This document shows positions 12,475 through 23,945 of a stretch of 64,000 nt of DNA, piece by piece. The stretch comes from Epiperipatus broadwayi (lineage: Eukaryota; Onychophora; Udeonychophora; Euonychophora; Peripatidae). The notes beneath the pieces were generated by a model. That model searched no databases. It was not told the DNA's origin and saw nothing but the letters and a program-made list of their open reading frames with translations. The position numbers were made by a program, and so were the translations under genes. The stretch's first letter is position 1. The number at the start of each line of letters is the position of its first letter. The DNA lies in NCBI GenBank assembly GCA_028023455.1, contig JAQFVV010012434.1, positions 6,352,264 through 6,416,263 on the forward strand, read 5' to 3'.

Positions 12475-12858
12475 TTATGAGCTTTTAACTCTTTTATTAA
12501 GACTTAATTTACTTTGACTTATATAAATTTTATGATAACTACAAGAAATCTTATAAACTACACCAGGAATAGATTCACTACCAATTGACTGTTTTGAACT
12601 ATTTATTGATGAATTTAAATCAAGGCCTTTCTGCCACACCACTTTCATATCACCCAATAAAAAACTATTCTTATAAATCGATTTATAAACTGATGACTTA
12701 AATGGTAAAGAAATAAACTCTTTATTCTCACTATCAATTAAATCTTTATTATTAAGGATATTATGGATATTTTTAGTAAATATAATATTTCTAATAAATT
12801 CACGATTATAACCTAAATTCAATAAGTTTCTTATGAGTAAAAAGTTGACTATATTCAT
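12475..12858 (-). CDS. Penelope-like GIY-YIG endonuclease fragment (left arm)
   Basis: This open frame of 127 codons lies on the - strand. Its end reads GVVYKISC followed by KIYISQSKLSLNKRV, the GIY-YIG pattern G-[IV]-Y ... Y-I-G-Q in which the second Gly is Ser here. In Penelope-like elements this nuclease follows the reverse transcriptase. Beyond the stop, other frames continue the family pattern, including NRYHNSVLYIHE near 12435-12470. There is no RT domain, so the copy is 5'-truncated and not autonomous. Confidence 0.6.
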   Translation of the reverse strand: MNIVNFLLIRNLLNLGYNREFIRNIIFTKNIHNILNNKDLIDSENKEFISLPFKSSVYKSIYKNSFLLGDMKVVWQKGLDLNSSINSSKQSIGSESIPGVVYKISCSYHKIYISQSKLSLNKRVKSS

Positions 12859-12866
12859 TTAGATTA

Positions 12867-13390
12867 TAGTCATGAATTTATTAGAAATGTTATACTTAAT
12901 AAAAATGTTTATTAATAAAGATTTAATTGTACGTGAGAATAAAGAATTTAATTCATTAACATTTAAGTCATCAGTTTACAAATTTATTTATAAGAATAAT
13001 TTTTTATTGGATGGTATAAAAGTGGCTTGAAAGAAAGAATTTGATTTAAATTCATTATTAAATAATTCATAATCAGTCCAATTGACACCAAGTCTATTTC
13101 TAGTGTAGTTTACAAGATTCGTTGCTGTAAAATTTATAAGTCAAAATAAATTAAGTCTTAATGAAAGAGTTAAAGTTCATAAGAATAAACTTAAGAATAG
13201 ATATCATAACTCAGTCTTGTATATTCATGAACTAATCATAAAATATTATTTGACAGTGCAGAGATTAAATTTTATGAAAGAAGTGACATTAAAGAAGAGT
13301 AAAAGAATAATGATAAATTTTCTTGAATCTGAGGCTATCAATCTCATGAAGACATCCTTTGATATTAAAGGAAGTTGTTTTTTGAAGTGA
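12867..13390 (+). pseudogene. Penelope-like endonuclease remnant (right arm)
   Basis: This is the inverted counterpart of the left-arm frame, with stops. Readable pieces are a VYKI-like segment near 13105, LKNRYHNSVLYIHE near 13191-13232 and a basic stretch KRIMINFLESEAINLMKTS near 13303-13360, resembling the C-terminus of the Penelope-like endonuclease. It has more breaks than the left arm. Confidence 0.55.
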
Positions 13391-13545
13391 TTGATGGGAA
13401 GACTATTTTGTTTTGTATATATATATATATATATGTTGTATTTCACTTGAAAAGGTCTATTTGTTAATAGATGAAAACATGATTGTGGGAAAATTCTAAT
13501 AATTTTTGTTTTTTTTTAACTATATGATTTTCTATTTTATATATA

Positions 13546-16469
13546 ATTGCTAGTATTTTGGTAGGCAATATTTAATTTGTTGATATATTGTATCTGTAGA
13601 AAAAAATAAAAGCTAATCCTACAGTCTTAATTTTGAGCTTTTTTAAATCTATTTTTCAGTAGTAATATATATATATATATGGATGAAAGTCTCATATATG
13701 TATAAAAATTAAATCTACAGTTGTCTTAAAAGCTTAATTGAATAAAAAAGTATTGATGAATGCTAAATAATGTTAATTAAACAATTCTTAGTTCAGTTGG
13801 ATATGAAATTAAATAGGTTGGTGACCCTGAATAGAAGTCTTTAATGGAGAGGACTGTTTTAATTTAGGCTATTTAACTATGAAGAATTTTAATGCAATTA
13901 TGTACATGTGTCTGCATTAATATATTATGCCACCATCCACTCCAAGAAAACAAATCTAAAGTCAACAACAAATTATTGAAACTCCTGAAAATAGATTGTA
14001 TATATATATATAGTGAGAGAAATTTATATCACATTTGTTGAAGCTGTGAAAGTACTTGTTGATAGAGAGGATGAACTTAACAAATGCAAAAAAGTATTGA
14101 TGGAATTTATAGAAAATTTGAGCTGAATGCAAGTAAAATAAAGTAATGAAACTAATTAGAGAGAATAAAAGCTTAAGAGTGGTAGTTGGAAAGTAAGGTA
14201 GTGAGCAAGTTTATATTTGTTAATACTTGTTAACTACTGGTGAAAGTGAAAAAGCACAGATAAATTAAATCATATCTCAGCAATTTTGTTTGTATGAAAT
14301 GTTTTTCAGCAATAGTCTTAGATCCTTATTTGACCAATGTAGATAGTCTCAGACTTATTTTATTCTCAAGTAAAGAGTTATCAATCTAATAGTTACGTTA
14401 TAAGAAAAATTATAAGTTTCTTTAGAAATTTTTTTTTAGCTCCATCAGGATTTGAAGTCCAGATCATGAGCATGAAAAGTAATTCACTAAATGCTAGACT
14501 ATGTAGCCTTTTATGATAAAGGTTGTGATATAGATTTTGGAGTTAAAATTATAATGGTGAATATTAATTTACTTTAATAAGATTACTAAATTTGAATAAG
14601 AAGAATTGAATATTTTATTAGGAATGTTCTTGTATATAGAATAGATTTGAATAATTAGTAAAAGATAATTTTGGATGAGTGTAATAAAACTAAAGAAAAA
14701 TAAAATTAGAAATATAAAGTTGTTGAAAAGAATATGTCAAACGATTTCTGTTGAAAAATTAAAATGAATAATTAAATTGAACATATACTTATGATGAAGA
14801 ATGGTATAGTAAAAGGATTGAAATAGATAGGAATAGAAAAAAATTGAAAGATGGCTCTTAAGGAGGGTTTCTACAAGATTTTGAAAAATGGAGAAAGTGA
14901 TAAGAGAGCTTAAAGAAAATGGTGTCAAGGGTTATGTGGAACTTGAGTAATGATGATAAAGTATAAATAAATAATTCTTTTTTATATATATTTAAAATAC
15001 AAGCTAGTATAAATTAATTCATATATAAAAATAGATTTCTAATAAAATTATGATGCATATTTTAACTTATTTAAAATTGAATTATAAACATGAGTAATCA
15101 TCTTAAAGAAGTTTAAAAAAAAGCAATTACTCGTATTCTGAGTCAAATGATGGTCTGATCCATTTAGTGTGATTATAGAGTAGGAGACCTGAAAAGCTAT
15201 AAACTTAAACCACTAAACATCACATGATCAAACTTCTGGATGATTTCCAGGTAACAAATGTTTAGTTAATTGATTGGAACTTCTGAGCTCAATTAACATC
15301 TTTTTGTGTTGTCAAATATTGCATGATTTCTGAACAAGTGACTATTTAATGAAACATGTAGAAGTAATTGCAAAGTGAAATGGAAAACAAGCATGTATTA
15401 AGGAATATTGGGATTTGAAAAAAACTAAGATCACTTGTGAAAATATTTAATTTTAAATTATAAAAATTGCACTAGAACATTTTAGTTTCTCTTTGGAATG
15501 AAAACCAATAAGAAAAATTATGAAATTCACTTTAATACTGATAAATTGAAAAATACATCAGTAGTAAATTATAATGTGTGTTTCAAAAAATTTATGCATT
15601 ATGCTTTTAAATTCGATTTTAATAGTACAGCATTGATACAAGAATTAATGATTTTATTTAATTTGGAGAGAGTAATTTTGAAACTGTTGTGCTTTGACTT
15701 TAAATGTGTATCAATTCTTTTTGAAAACTTGAATCAGTTTTTCCGTGATTTTTTTTCTCTATTCAATTCATTTGTTGGAAAACTTTTAATTATCTTTGTA
15801 ATTGTATACATATATGAATCTATTTTCTTAATTGTAAATTTGATGAAATTTAAATACAGCTTAAGTATTTTCACTAAAAATTTAGCTGCCAAATTGAGTT
15901 GTACCATAAGTATAAAATGAATGTCAAATTTTTGCAAAGTTAGAATAAATAAAAGTACATAAAATATTTCTAATATATATTTTTGTAATAATTATATTTC
16001 TAATATATATTTTTGTAATAATTACATATTGAAATAATATTTTTGATGAACTTGATTAAATATAATATTAAAGGTACACTAGTATCTATTTAATTTTTTT
16101 TTTTAATATTACTATTAGAATTGCATGTATCTCTCATTCTGTTTTAGCAGATAATATGTTTCTAAGTTAGAGGAAATTTTATTTTTATTTTGTATTTTTT
16201 GATCATACTTGTGTTATGAAAAATGTTTTTTTTTTTTTTTGATTAATACAATAGTAGAATTATGGACTCAAGAGTGTAATTGTTTGGCAATCAATTCTCA
16301 GCTGAGTAAAGTTAAAAAATCTCAGATTGGTTATCAGTTTGAATAGAACTGTCATGCACAACTTGCCATAATATGATATTCTGAGCAACTAATTGATCAT
16401 ATTATTATTATTTATTAATAGACAATGTTAAATTTTAAATATGAAATAATTAGATTTTTTTTTTTCCAG
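13546..16469. other. Intron, with a SINE-like sequence and short tandem repeats
   Basis: This is AT-rich intron of the TBC1D5-like gene. A direct repeat of 31 bp lies at 15968-16029 (TTTCTAATATATATTTTTGT and on). A TA-rich microsatellite is near 13668-13680. The 140-codon open frame at 15498-15920 is hydrophobic, matches no family I know and is not treated as a gene. The intron ends with a T-rich tract and CCAG acceptor at 16456-16469. Confidence 0.5.
14440..14515 (-). repeat. tRNA-derived SINE-like head
   Basis: Read on the - strand, this piece has a tRNA-like layout: GGCTACATAGTCTAGCATTT, then a spacer, then a B-box-like GGACTTCAAATCC. A T/A-rich stretch follows. It resembles in layout the SINE-like sequences at 30512-30760, 58560-58855 and 61900-62025. 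There is no intact tRNA fold. Confidence 0.45.
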
Positions 16470-16549
16470 ATCGATTACAAGAAAGTTTATTACATCAAAA
16501 ATTGGATAATGAGGATGAAATGATGGTTGCTTTAGCAGGTCTTAAACAG
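16470..16549 (+). CDS. TBC1D5: TBC1D5-like Rab GAP, penultimate exon
   Basis: The exon lies between a T-rich tract plus CCAG and a GTATCT donor. Two bases complete the Asp codon begun in the exon ending at 1677, and 26 codons follow: RLQESLLHQKLDN then EDEMMVALAGLKQ. It ends in phase 0, matching the phase-0 start of the exon at 21871. The ALAGLKQ-IRDILKG run across this junction is the part most like the C-terminal region of TBC1D5 proteins as I recall them. Confidence 0.7.
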
Positions 16550-18699
16550 GTATCTTTTGAAATTTATATTAAATTTTTATGCATAAATTGACATGTACAC
16601 ACAAAAGAGCCCAAGTGGGAAAATGAATAAATTTAAAGTTTAAGTCATTTTATTTACAAGTATATAATAAAAATATTATATAACAATTACAAAGATATTC
16701 ATTGTATTATTTAAAGATGGATAATTTTTAATGAAAATAATTTAACATGCTTCTAGTTTGAAATACTAGAAATCAGTTTTATTTAATAAAAAATATTACT
16801 GGAAGGTGGCAGATTAATGAAATTTAAATATATGAAATTTTAAACTGAATTAAACCACATTAAATTATTGATTATATACATATATATTGAAATGGATAAG
16901 ATCATATCTATTTCATGGTGATCCATGTGATTTTACATATGGGGGAGATCTGGTTAATGGTATTTGTGAGGCTGTATCATTAAACATACATTCTTTCACT
17001 TATAATTTTAAATAGTTTTTTTTAAAGTTCTAAATCTTTTAGTTTCTGATAACAAAACTAGATACATTATTATTATTTCTAAATCTTTATTATTATTATT
17101 TTTTGTTAATGCTAGACTTTTATTAATAATATGCTTACCATTACAATATATACATGGAAAAGGAGGTGATTTTTGTTTTTATATAGTGGAAAGTGTTTTG
17201 TTTACTAGATTTGACTGACTGTTATTTATTTATCAGAGTATTAAAATGAATAAAAGTTACTTTCTTATAATTGTTTGTATATTGGTTGATTTTAAATGAA
17301 GCTTTATTTTTACCTGTTGTGAATTTAAATTTGACCTTTACTAATATTATTTGTTAGATTGGCTATCTTTATAAGTTCTAACATAGTAAGTGTAAATGAT
17401 CATTTTATACTTAATGGCTTTTTAACAAACAAGTGCAAAACAATGATATTGGCAGCACATGGAACAAAAATCTCTTTCATTTTTATATATAGTTTGAAAC
17501 TACTGTATTTATTATTTATCTAACTAATATTCTCCCAAATTTATATTGTTTTAATAGCAATAAAATATTTATATCTATTTATAATATTATTACAATTGTT
17601 GTATATTTTTGTTGTTGAATTTATTTTAGTATAAATATTAAATGTACTTTATATGATATATAAAATGGTGATTTTAAAATGCCATTAATAAAGATATCTG
17701 TGATGTTCTTACTATTTTGCCCAGCTTAAATAAATAGGTTTTTAAATTTATTTAGATTTTTTCTGATCTAATAGATATATTTTCAGTATTGTTGCTGCAT
17801 CCTTCATGATCTTTCAAATGTAACTTGTAATTTATATAATTTTAAGCACCATTCCATTATTTTAATTTTACATTATTTTTAAAATGAAGTCTAATAATTA
17901 TTTTTTAGTAGTTCTAAACGACTACAAAATGAAAAATTTAGTAAAGCAAATCCATTCTGCCAAATAAAATAATAACAATTTTTTTTTTTTAGTATTATAT
18001 AAAAATAGTATGCAAATAATATAGAGCTTATTTATATAATGAATATATTAACAATAATATGATTTATTGCATACACATACTATATACCAAATAGAGCACA
18101 AAGATATACAACACTTGTATTGAAGATTGATAAAATTTTAAATAAATAAACAAAAACTATGAAACTAATGTGAACATGATTTTTTTTTAAAATTTAATAC
18201 ATAATTTTATAACAAAACAATTCAAACTAATGGAGAGGTAAACATGATTTAAAATTTAATGTGTAATTCTATATATATATATATATTAAAAAAAAGCAAT
18301 ACAAAATAATGAAGATAAACATTACTGATGTAATTGTACATATATAAAAGCAAAACAGGATAACATTATAATCTCATTTTAGATCACATCTGTTGGAAAA
18401 TCTCATGATAGATAGAACAACAATCAAGACTTCTTCATAGCATTCCTCAAGGATATTCACTTAATTTTTTACCCATAATATTACCTTATATTGTTATTTT
18501 TTCCTCCTAAAATCACATCATTTTATTTGTCTTCATTAATTGCTGTTTTTATAAAAGTACATCAATTGCTATTTGTTTACTATTGCTTTTTAAATAAAAT
18601 ACACATTAAATTTAAAAATTGCATTTACAATAGTATTTTTGAAAATTTAAATTTTATCATTTAACATTTTTAGAATGAGCAGCGTATGAATTTGGTGGT
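16550..18699. other. Intron, unassigned
   Basis: This is AT-rich intron with homopolymer and TA-rich runs (for example 18271-18286). I see no gene. From about 18350 on, - strand sequence may be the eroded 3' part of the LINE described next. Confidence 0.45.
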
Positions 18700-19520
18700 T
18701 TTATCTAGTATGTAATAAATATATGCAATGAATATTAGTATAATTTTCTCATTAACAATTTTTTCATAAAATTTGTATCACATCTTGATCCCATATTTAT
18801 TAAGTTGCGTATAAACAATTTGAAAAATAATTCTCATCAAAAACAAATATACAGCTAATACACATTCTTGTTAAACATCAGTTTTCATTTCAAATGTCTC
18901 AAATTATCCACTTGTACTAATCATACTTCCTCTCATTCCAGCATATAAAAACTATATACTACGAATAAACTTTGTTGAGCAATTAATTTCAAACAATACC
19001 ATAGACTTGCTTGATTAATTGAGTTGAATGCGTTGACCAAACCAATAAAAGTATTATATAAATTGACATTTTAATTTTTTTTGCATTTATTAGTAGCATA
19101 AATGAGTGTGGTAATCATTCATCTATGCCAGGAAGCCACTTATTCAACAATTCCAACAAACTACTTGAAAATATCTTTGCTTTATTGGATAATGATATTC
19201 CATAATAATTATTGCTATTTTATCTGTTTTCTTTATTTTTAAAAATTTGAACAATCAGATAGTGACAAGATCATGAATCCATATATTTTTAAAAAATTTC
19301 TAATATTTTTGAAAATAACATATTGCCACCATATTTTAAAACTTCCCCAGGTGTTTCTTATCAGGATTTGCAAACATTCCATTTTTGAGACTAAACAGCT
19401 GTTTTAACTTCATTAAGCTGGATGGATATCTTTGTTCAAATCTAAAGGGGTATCAATAAAAATCATCATCTCAATTCTTGTGTCATTCAAAAAATGATAA
19501 AAATATACTCCTTTTATTTG
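18700..19520 (-). pseudogene. Decayed LINE reverse transcriptase on the - strand
   Basis: On the - strand, near 19230-19130, the sequence reads NSNNYYGISLSNKAKIFS and then LLNKWLPGIDE, the LINE pattern NYRGI...L...GKI(F)...L. Near 19060-18995 it reads FIGLVNAFNSINQASLWY, which corresponds to the F-x-D-x-x-K-A-F-D-S-x-x-x-x-x-LW motif with the catalytic Asp lost. Near 18880-18840 a CVLA segment corresponds to the G-x-x-QGCVLAP motif. There are several stops. It is a long-dead copy inside the TBC1D5-like intron, similar in type to the remnant at 9.7-11 kb. Confidence 0.6.
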
Positions 19521-21870
19521 TTTGAACTTACATTATGATCATATACAAGAGTGCCACTGATGAATCTAATAAATATCATGTTCTTGTGTTACTTTTAATG
19601 CATAGATATGATCGAAAATGATTACTTATCAATAAATGTCTCTGCCTTTTTTAAAATTATAATCCATCAGTCATTTTTAAGCATTTCTTATCAATTATTT
19701 AACTTCTGTTTTAAATTTATATATTGATTATGAAGCTTCACATTTATTATTATTCCAAGTAGAAAATATTTTCTTTTAATCATCAATTAGTATAAATAAT
19801 ATTGACAAAGAACCAATTATGATTTTTTTTTTAGTGCAACCAAGAATAGATTTACTTGTATACCAGCAATTTGTTAATTCTGAAAGTGCATATTAGCGAT
19901 TTTGGTGTTCAATAATTGTTGAAATTTAGCATGAATATAAAAATTATATATAAATTTGAATATAATCTAAGATTGACTTTTAAACTGTGGAAGAAAGGCA
20001 ATATAACGACGCTATCTGTTTTTTGTTGTATTTAATATTTAATTATTAATTAAAGTTGAGTTATTGGGATTGTGGATATGATGATGTAATATTTATAGAC
20101 AGTCAGAATGAACTTAGCAAAATTGTTTAAATTTATAAGCAATTAAGAATGATAATAAACTCCACTCTCAGGCAGTCATTTTTCAAAGGATCAAAGAAAA
20201 TAAACATACATAAATAAAAATGATAGAACATAAGTTTATTAAAAATTGTAGATAACGAGCAATTTAATGTTCATTCACTAAAATACAATGTGTAATATAA
20301 CTATTGATTTTAAGTACAACTCAGATATTATAATTCAAAATGTAAAAAAATAAAAGTATAATTCACATTTATATACTTATGATAAATTTTACTGCTTGAA
20401 TTATATCTGAAAATGTTAGGACTTGTAATAAAAATTGCAACAAAACAAAAACTTTAGCAAAATCTTTTCTAAAATATAAAAAACTTCTGAATTATAAAAA
20501 TTAATTAAAAGAAAAGGAAAAGATATGTTAATTTTTAATAAAATAAAAATTTTGGTTCAATTTTTTTTAAAAAAATGGCTATACAAATAAATATTCCTTC
20601 AATATTTCATGATTTCTTAACAATATATTGATACCAAAACAATGAGAGTATGAAAAATTATTGGATGCTTATTTCTCTAATATGTTTTTCTATGGCTCTG
20701 AATTCAAGCCCAAAGGAAGAAAATGATAACTGAAAAATGATATATATCTATGTACTGTAAATGCAAAACTAAAGAAATAAAAACGTGGAGAGAAAAATAA
20801 TTTTAAGAGTAATGGTTGGACTAGCAATTAACAAAGCAAGCTAATTCTTTTAAATAATTAATTAACATGACAATAGAATTAATGATAAAATGTAAGGGTG
20901 TATATAATTAATGTTAAAATTATAAAAAATGTTCAAGATTATTCTATAGTTTTTTGAAACTAGAATGTAAGATGGATGCTTATTAAGTTCTTTTATTCAG
21001 AGTTTAAAGAGCAGAGACTTGGATAGTCAGGGAAAGAAAAGAAAATTATAGTTCAGTTGATATGGATTGGAGGAAAATGAGAAAGATAACTTGACAGGAT
21101 AAAGTTAAAAAGAATAAGTGAAAAAATATTTAAGTGAGGAAATTAACTAAAGCAATTGATTTGAACATAAAGGTAGAGAAATTATGAAGATATCGTGAAA
21201 GATGCAAGAAAGATAAGAAGTTGATATATGATCATAAGAAAGGCAATAGTTATAATTTTATAGAATACTTAAAAGGTGATCTGTGATGATGAGTTACATG
21301 TTCTTTTTGAAAGAAGATAGTATAATTTAATTTGCTTATTCTTGATTGTTCTGATATAGATTAATGGTAACTTAAATGATCAACCATTTTTATTGAGATC
21401 TGAATTTTCCTGATATGGATCATTAAGTTTTTTTTTTTTATATAAAAAAAGTTTATTAATCACATCTAATATATATGAGGAACTTGTAACATATTGATGT
21501 CTATATCCATGACCTGGTATTTAAATTTATATCAAGCAAATCTTGAAGTTTTTTTTTTCAAGTTTCAATCAGGCATAGATTTTTTTTTAGATAACTGGTG
21601 GCCATAATCAAAATAGCTAGCCATTTATTATTTAGAGTGTGGAGTTCTTTTTAACTAAAAAATAAAACAAAAATGAAAAGCTATTAAAAACCATTGCTAT
21701 TCAACATGAGAACTTATTATTATTCTACCATAACAAATTCTCAAACTCATTAATTTTGACATGGGACTTGACAATATCGAAAAATGTGATATGATAATAT
21801 CTTCTGTAAAACTGTATTGAGTTGATAGTCTAAAGTGATAAATACTATAAACAATTTTTGTTTGTTTCAG
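19521..21870. other. Intron, unassigned
   Basis: This is AT-rich intron up to the TTTCAG acceptor at 21865-21870. Purine-rich patches at 20990-21240 look like eroded repeat sequence similar in style to those near 60350-60600, but I cannot name a family. Confidence 0.4.
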
Positions 21871-22119
21871 ATCCGTGATATTCTGAAAGGCACATTGAAA
21901 TTTTCTCAGAGTATTCTGGATAGTGAAGACATTATCATTAGCGACAATCATTATTTGCCTGATGCTTCAGCAGAAAGTATTGAAGAAAACTCTAGTCAAT
22001 TGATAACTAGACATAAAAAAGAAGACAGAATGATAACCAATCATGAACTCATTTCATTAGATGATACACAACGGAGCCAATCATCTATGATGGAAATTGA
22101 TGAAAATAATAAATCTTAA
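21871..22119 (+). CDS. TBC1D5: TBC1D5-like Rab GAP, terminal exon with stop
   Basis: The exon starts after TTTGTTTCAG and runs 82 codons to TAA at 22117-22119. The peptide opens with IRDILKGTLKFSQSILDSED, then IIISDNHYLPDASAE, then a polar Ser/Glu/Asp-rich tail containing NHELISLDD. The KDILKG...FSQS...NHY run and the I-L/I-S-x-DD motif fit the C-terminus of TBC1D5 as I remember it. The vertebrate protein continues further, into a serine-rich tail ending in an LC3-interacting motif, and I do not see that tail here. This would therefore be a short-tailed form. Together with 1578-1677 and 16470-16549 it gives a frame-consistent C-terminal part. Confidence 0.72.
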   Translation: MRDILKGTLKFSQSILDSEDIIISDNHYLPDASAESIEENSSQLITRHKKEDRMITNHELISLDDTQRSQSSMMEIDENNKS

Positions 22120-22176
22120 CATTAAGAATGTTGTAAATATTTAATGTATATATGAATAAGTTGTGTTATTTCTTTT

Positions 22177-22182
22177 AATAAA
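22177..22182 (+). terminator. Polyadenylation signal of the TBC1D5-like gene
   Basis: A canonical AATAAA lies 58 bases after the stop codon and is followed by a T-rich stretch at about 22200-22225. This predicts a short 3' UTR of roughly 80-110 bases. AATAAA is frequent by chance in such AT-rich DNA, but this is the first one after the stop and is well placed. Confidence 0.6.
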
Positions 22183-22700
22183 TATTTATGATTCTTAACT
22201 TTACTTTTTTCTTTTTTGTTTTTTTAAAACCAGTGTAAAATTTTATTTTATTCATATAAATGATGTTATTAGCTCATTCAATGTATATCATAGTTTTGAA
22301 CATTAAAAAGAAAGATTAAAATTGTCTTAAGGAGATGGCAAACTACTATCAATGATTTTTTTTGATTGTAGCCATCCTATTGACTAGTTATTTTAACCTG
22401 CCTTTGGACAGAAAACATATTTATAAAGATTTGTTTTATATATTTAAAAATTTCTCCCAGATTTTATTTATAAGAAGAAAAAAGACATTGGAATCAGAAA
22501 GTTGCATACCATTTTACTTGTAGTTACTACTATAGTTTTAATTCTTTTCTACTGTATGTGTGAACTTATTGAATCAATTCATAAGTAATTAGGATAGTAA
22601 AATCCAAGAAAGAAAATAAGTTTGATATAAATGTAATTTTTAGTTTAGATTATATTTTGAACAAACAGCATAATATTTTATTTATATGAATGTGAAATAT
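22183..22700. other. Intergenic sequence downstream of TBC1D5-like gene
   Basis: AT-rich, no gene or clear repeat seen. Confidence 0.5.
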
Positions 22701-22729
22701 ATTTATAAAATTATAATCAAATTTCATTT

Positions 22730-23945
22730 ATACAGTAATTATTATATTATGAATGAGAATAGTTAAGCAGCTTCTATTACATCATTGTGAAAATAAGCTA
22801 TTTCACTGTAGTCAATTTTTGAATAGTAAACTATAATACAAGATTCATAGAATTAGTTTTCATTGGCTTGAATCTTATTTATATATTATTTTATGAAATT
22901 GACAATTGCAGATAGAATATTTTTAATCCAAATATTTCTTATCCAAAAACTTTTATTATCCTAACAAAATTAAAAAGTACACACCCTCAACAAGTATTTA
23001 TCAACTAATAAAACTAATTACTATGAATCGCCCCCCCCCCCCATTTTAGCAGAGATTTATATTTATAATGAGGGGATAAAAGATTTATCTCATCTTGAAA
23101 TTCAAAAAATTCACAAATCTGAAAAAGCTCTAAAAAGAGGTACTCCAGATTAAAGTTATTGTTTCTATTTTAGTGCGCTGCTTTTAATAAGCGCACATAC
23201 AAATATATTTTAGTTAGGTAGAAAAATAAACCTTATCAGTTGAAGTAAATATGCATATACCATAATCAGTTATATATTAATACATTAAAGACCTATAAAT
23301 TAATTTGAACAAGGACATTTAATAACTGTAATGCATATTGGCTAATTTCTGAATTATAAACTATGACAATAAAAAAAACTTGCAGGATTTGTTTTAAGAG
23401 TACTCCATCAATCACAAATTAGAATAGGCTTGCATCTTATTTATATTCAGTAGATTTGCTTTTAATTGTATTATATAATTAGTTATATTATTTGCATAAT
23501 TAATTCAGTTGATGAGTCTTATATAAAAAGAAATTAAATTTCTCCTTAATTAGCATATAATTTATGTGTGTTTGTTATTGTGTAGGAAATATCAATTTTA
23601 TAAAATGACACTATTTTTAGATATATATTTTTTTATAAATGGAATTGATTATAATTTTTGACTATCCAAAATATATTTATATAAGTGCTTATTGATTATA
23701 AAAGTCATATTTAATAATTGCTTTTTCAAGTTTTAAATTAAAGCAAATCAAATCTGCTTAATATAAATAAGAGTCAAGCCTATTCTGATTTGCAATTAGT
23801 GATGCTTAAGAGTTTACCAAAACTGTTAAAAAAGAATTCTCTTCAAAATATTTCTGAGCTTTATACTGTCATAGTTTACAATTCATAGGCTATAATTATA
23901 TGACATTTAGTATTTCATTTTCACAGTAATTACATAAATTATGTT
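22730..23945. repeat. MITE-like repeat family, three copies including an inverted pair
   Basis: A block near 23345-23490 containing ATAGGCTTGCATCTTATTTA is repeated in inverted orientation near 23745-23900 (TAAATAAGAGTCAAGCCTAT). A third, more diverged copy lies in the direct orientation near 22815-22885 (TTGGCTTGAATCTTATTTA). The inverted pair, with arms of about 150 bp and a spacer of about 250 bp, could form a hairpin or be one foldback MITE. No target duplication could be fixed by eye. A run of 12 C lies between copies at 23031-23042. Confidence 0.5.

Larger units (their letters stand above)
12150..13545. mobile_element. Palindrome of two truncated Penelope-like elements, head to head
   Basis: The left arm (about 12150-12812) and right arm (about 12863-13545) are inverted copies. 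Outer parts pair as well: the GAAGACTATTTTG block near 13396 has its complement near 12247, and GATTTTCTATTTT near 13527 has its complement near 12150. Both arms encode the C-terminal endonuclease end of a Penelope-like element, the left on the - strand and the right on the + strand, with the truncated 5' ends meeting in the middle. The left arm keeps about 50 extra bases at the centre (about 12813-12862). Head-to-head and partly inverted copies are known for Penelope-like elements. The arms have diverged enough that neither codes fully. Confidence 0.68.

Noticed and set aside
15498-15920. 140-codon open frame on the + strand in the TBC1D5-like intron
   Set aside because: It is one of the longer intronic frames, but it is hydrophobic and AT-driven, overlaps an open frame on the other strand, and shows no motif I recognise. 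It could be an old transposon remnant; nothing supports a gene.
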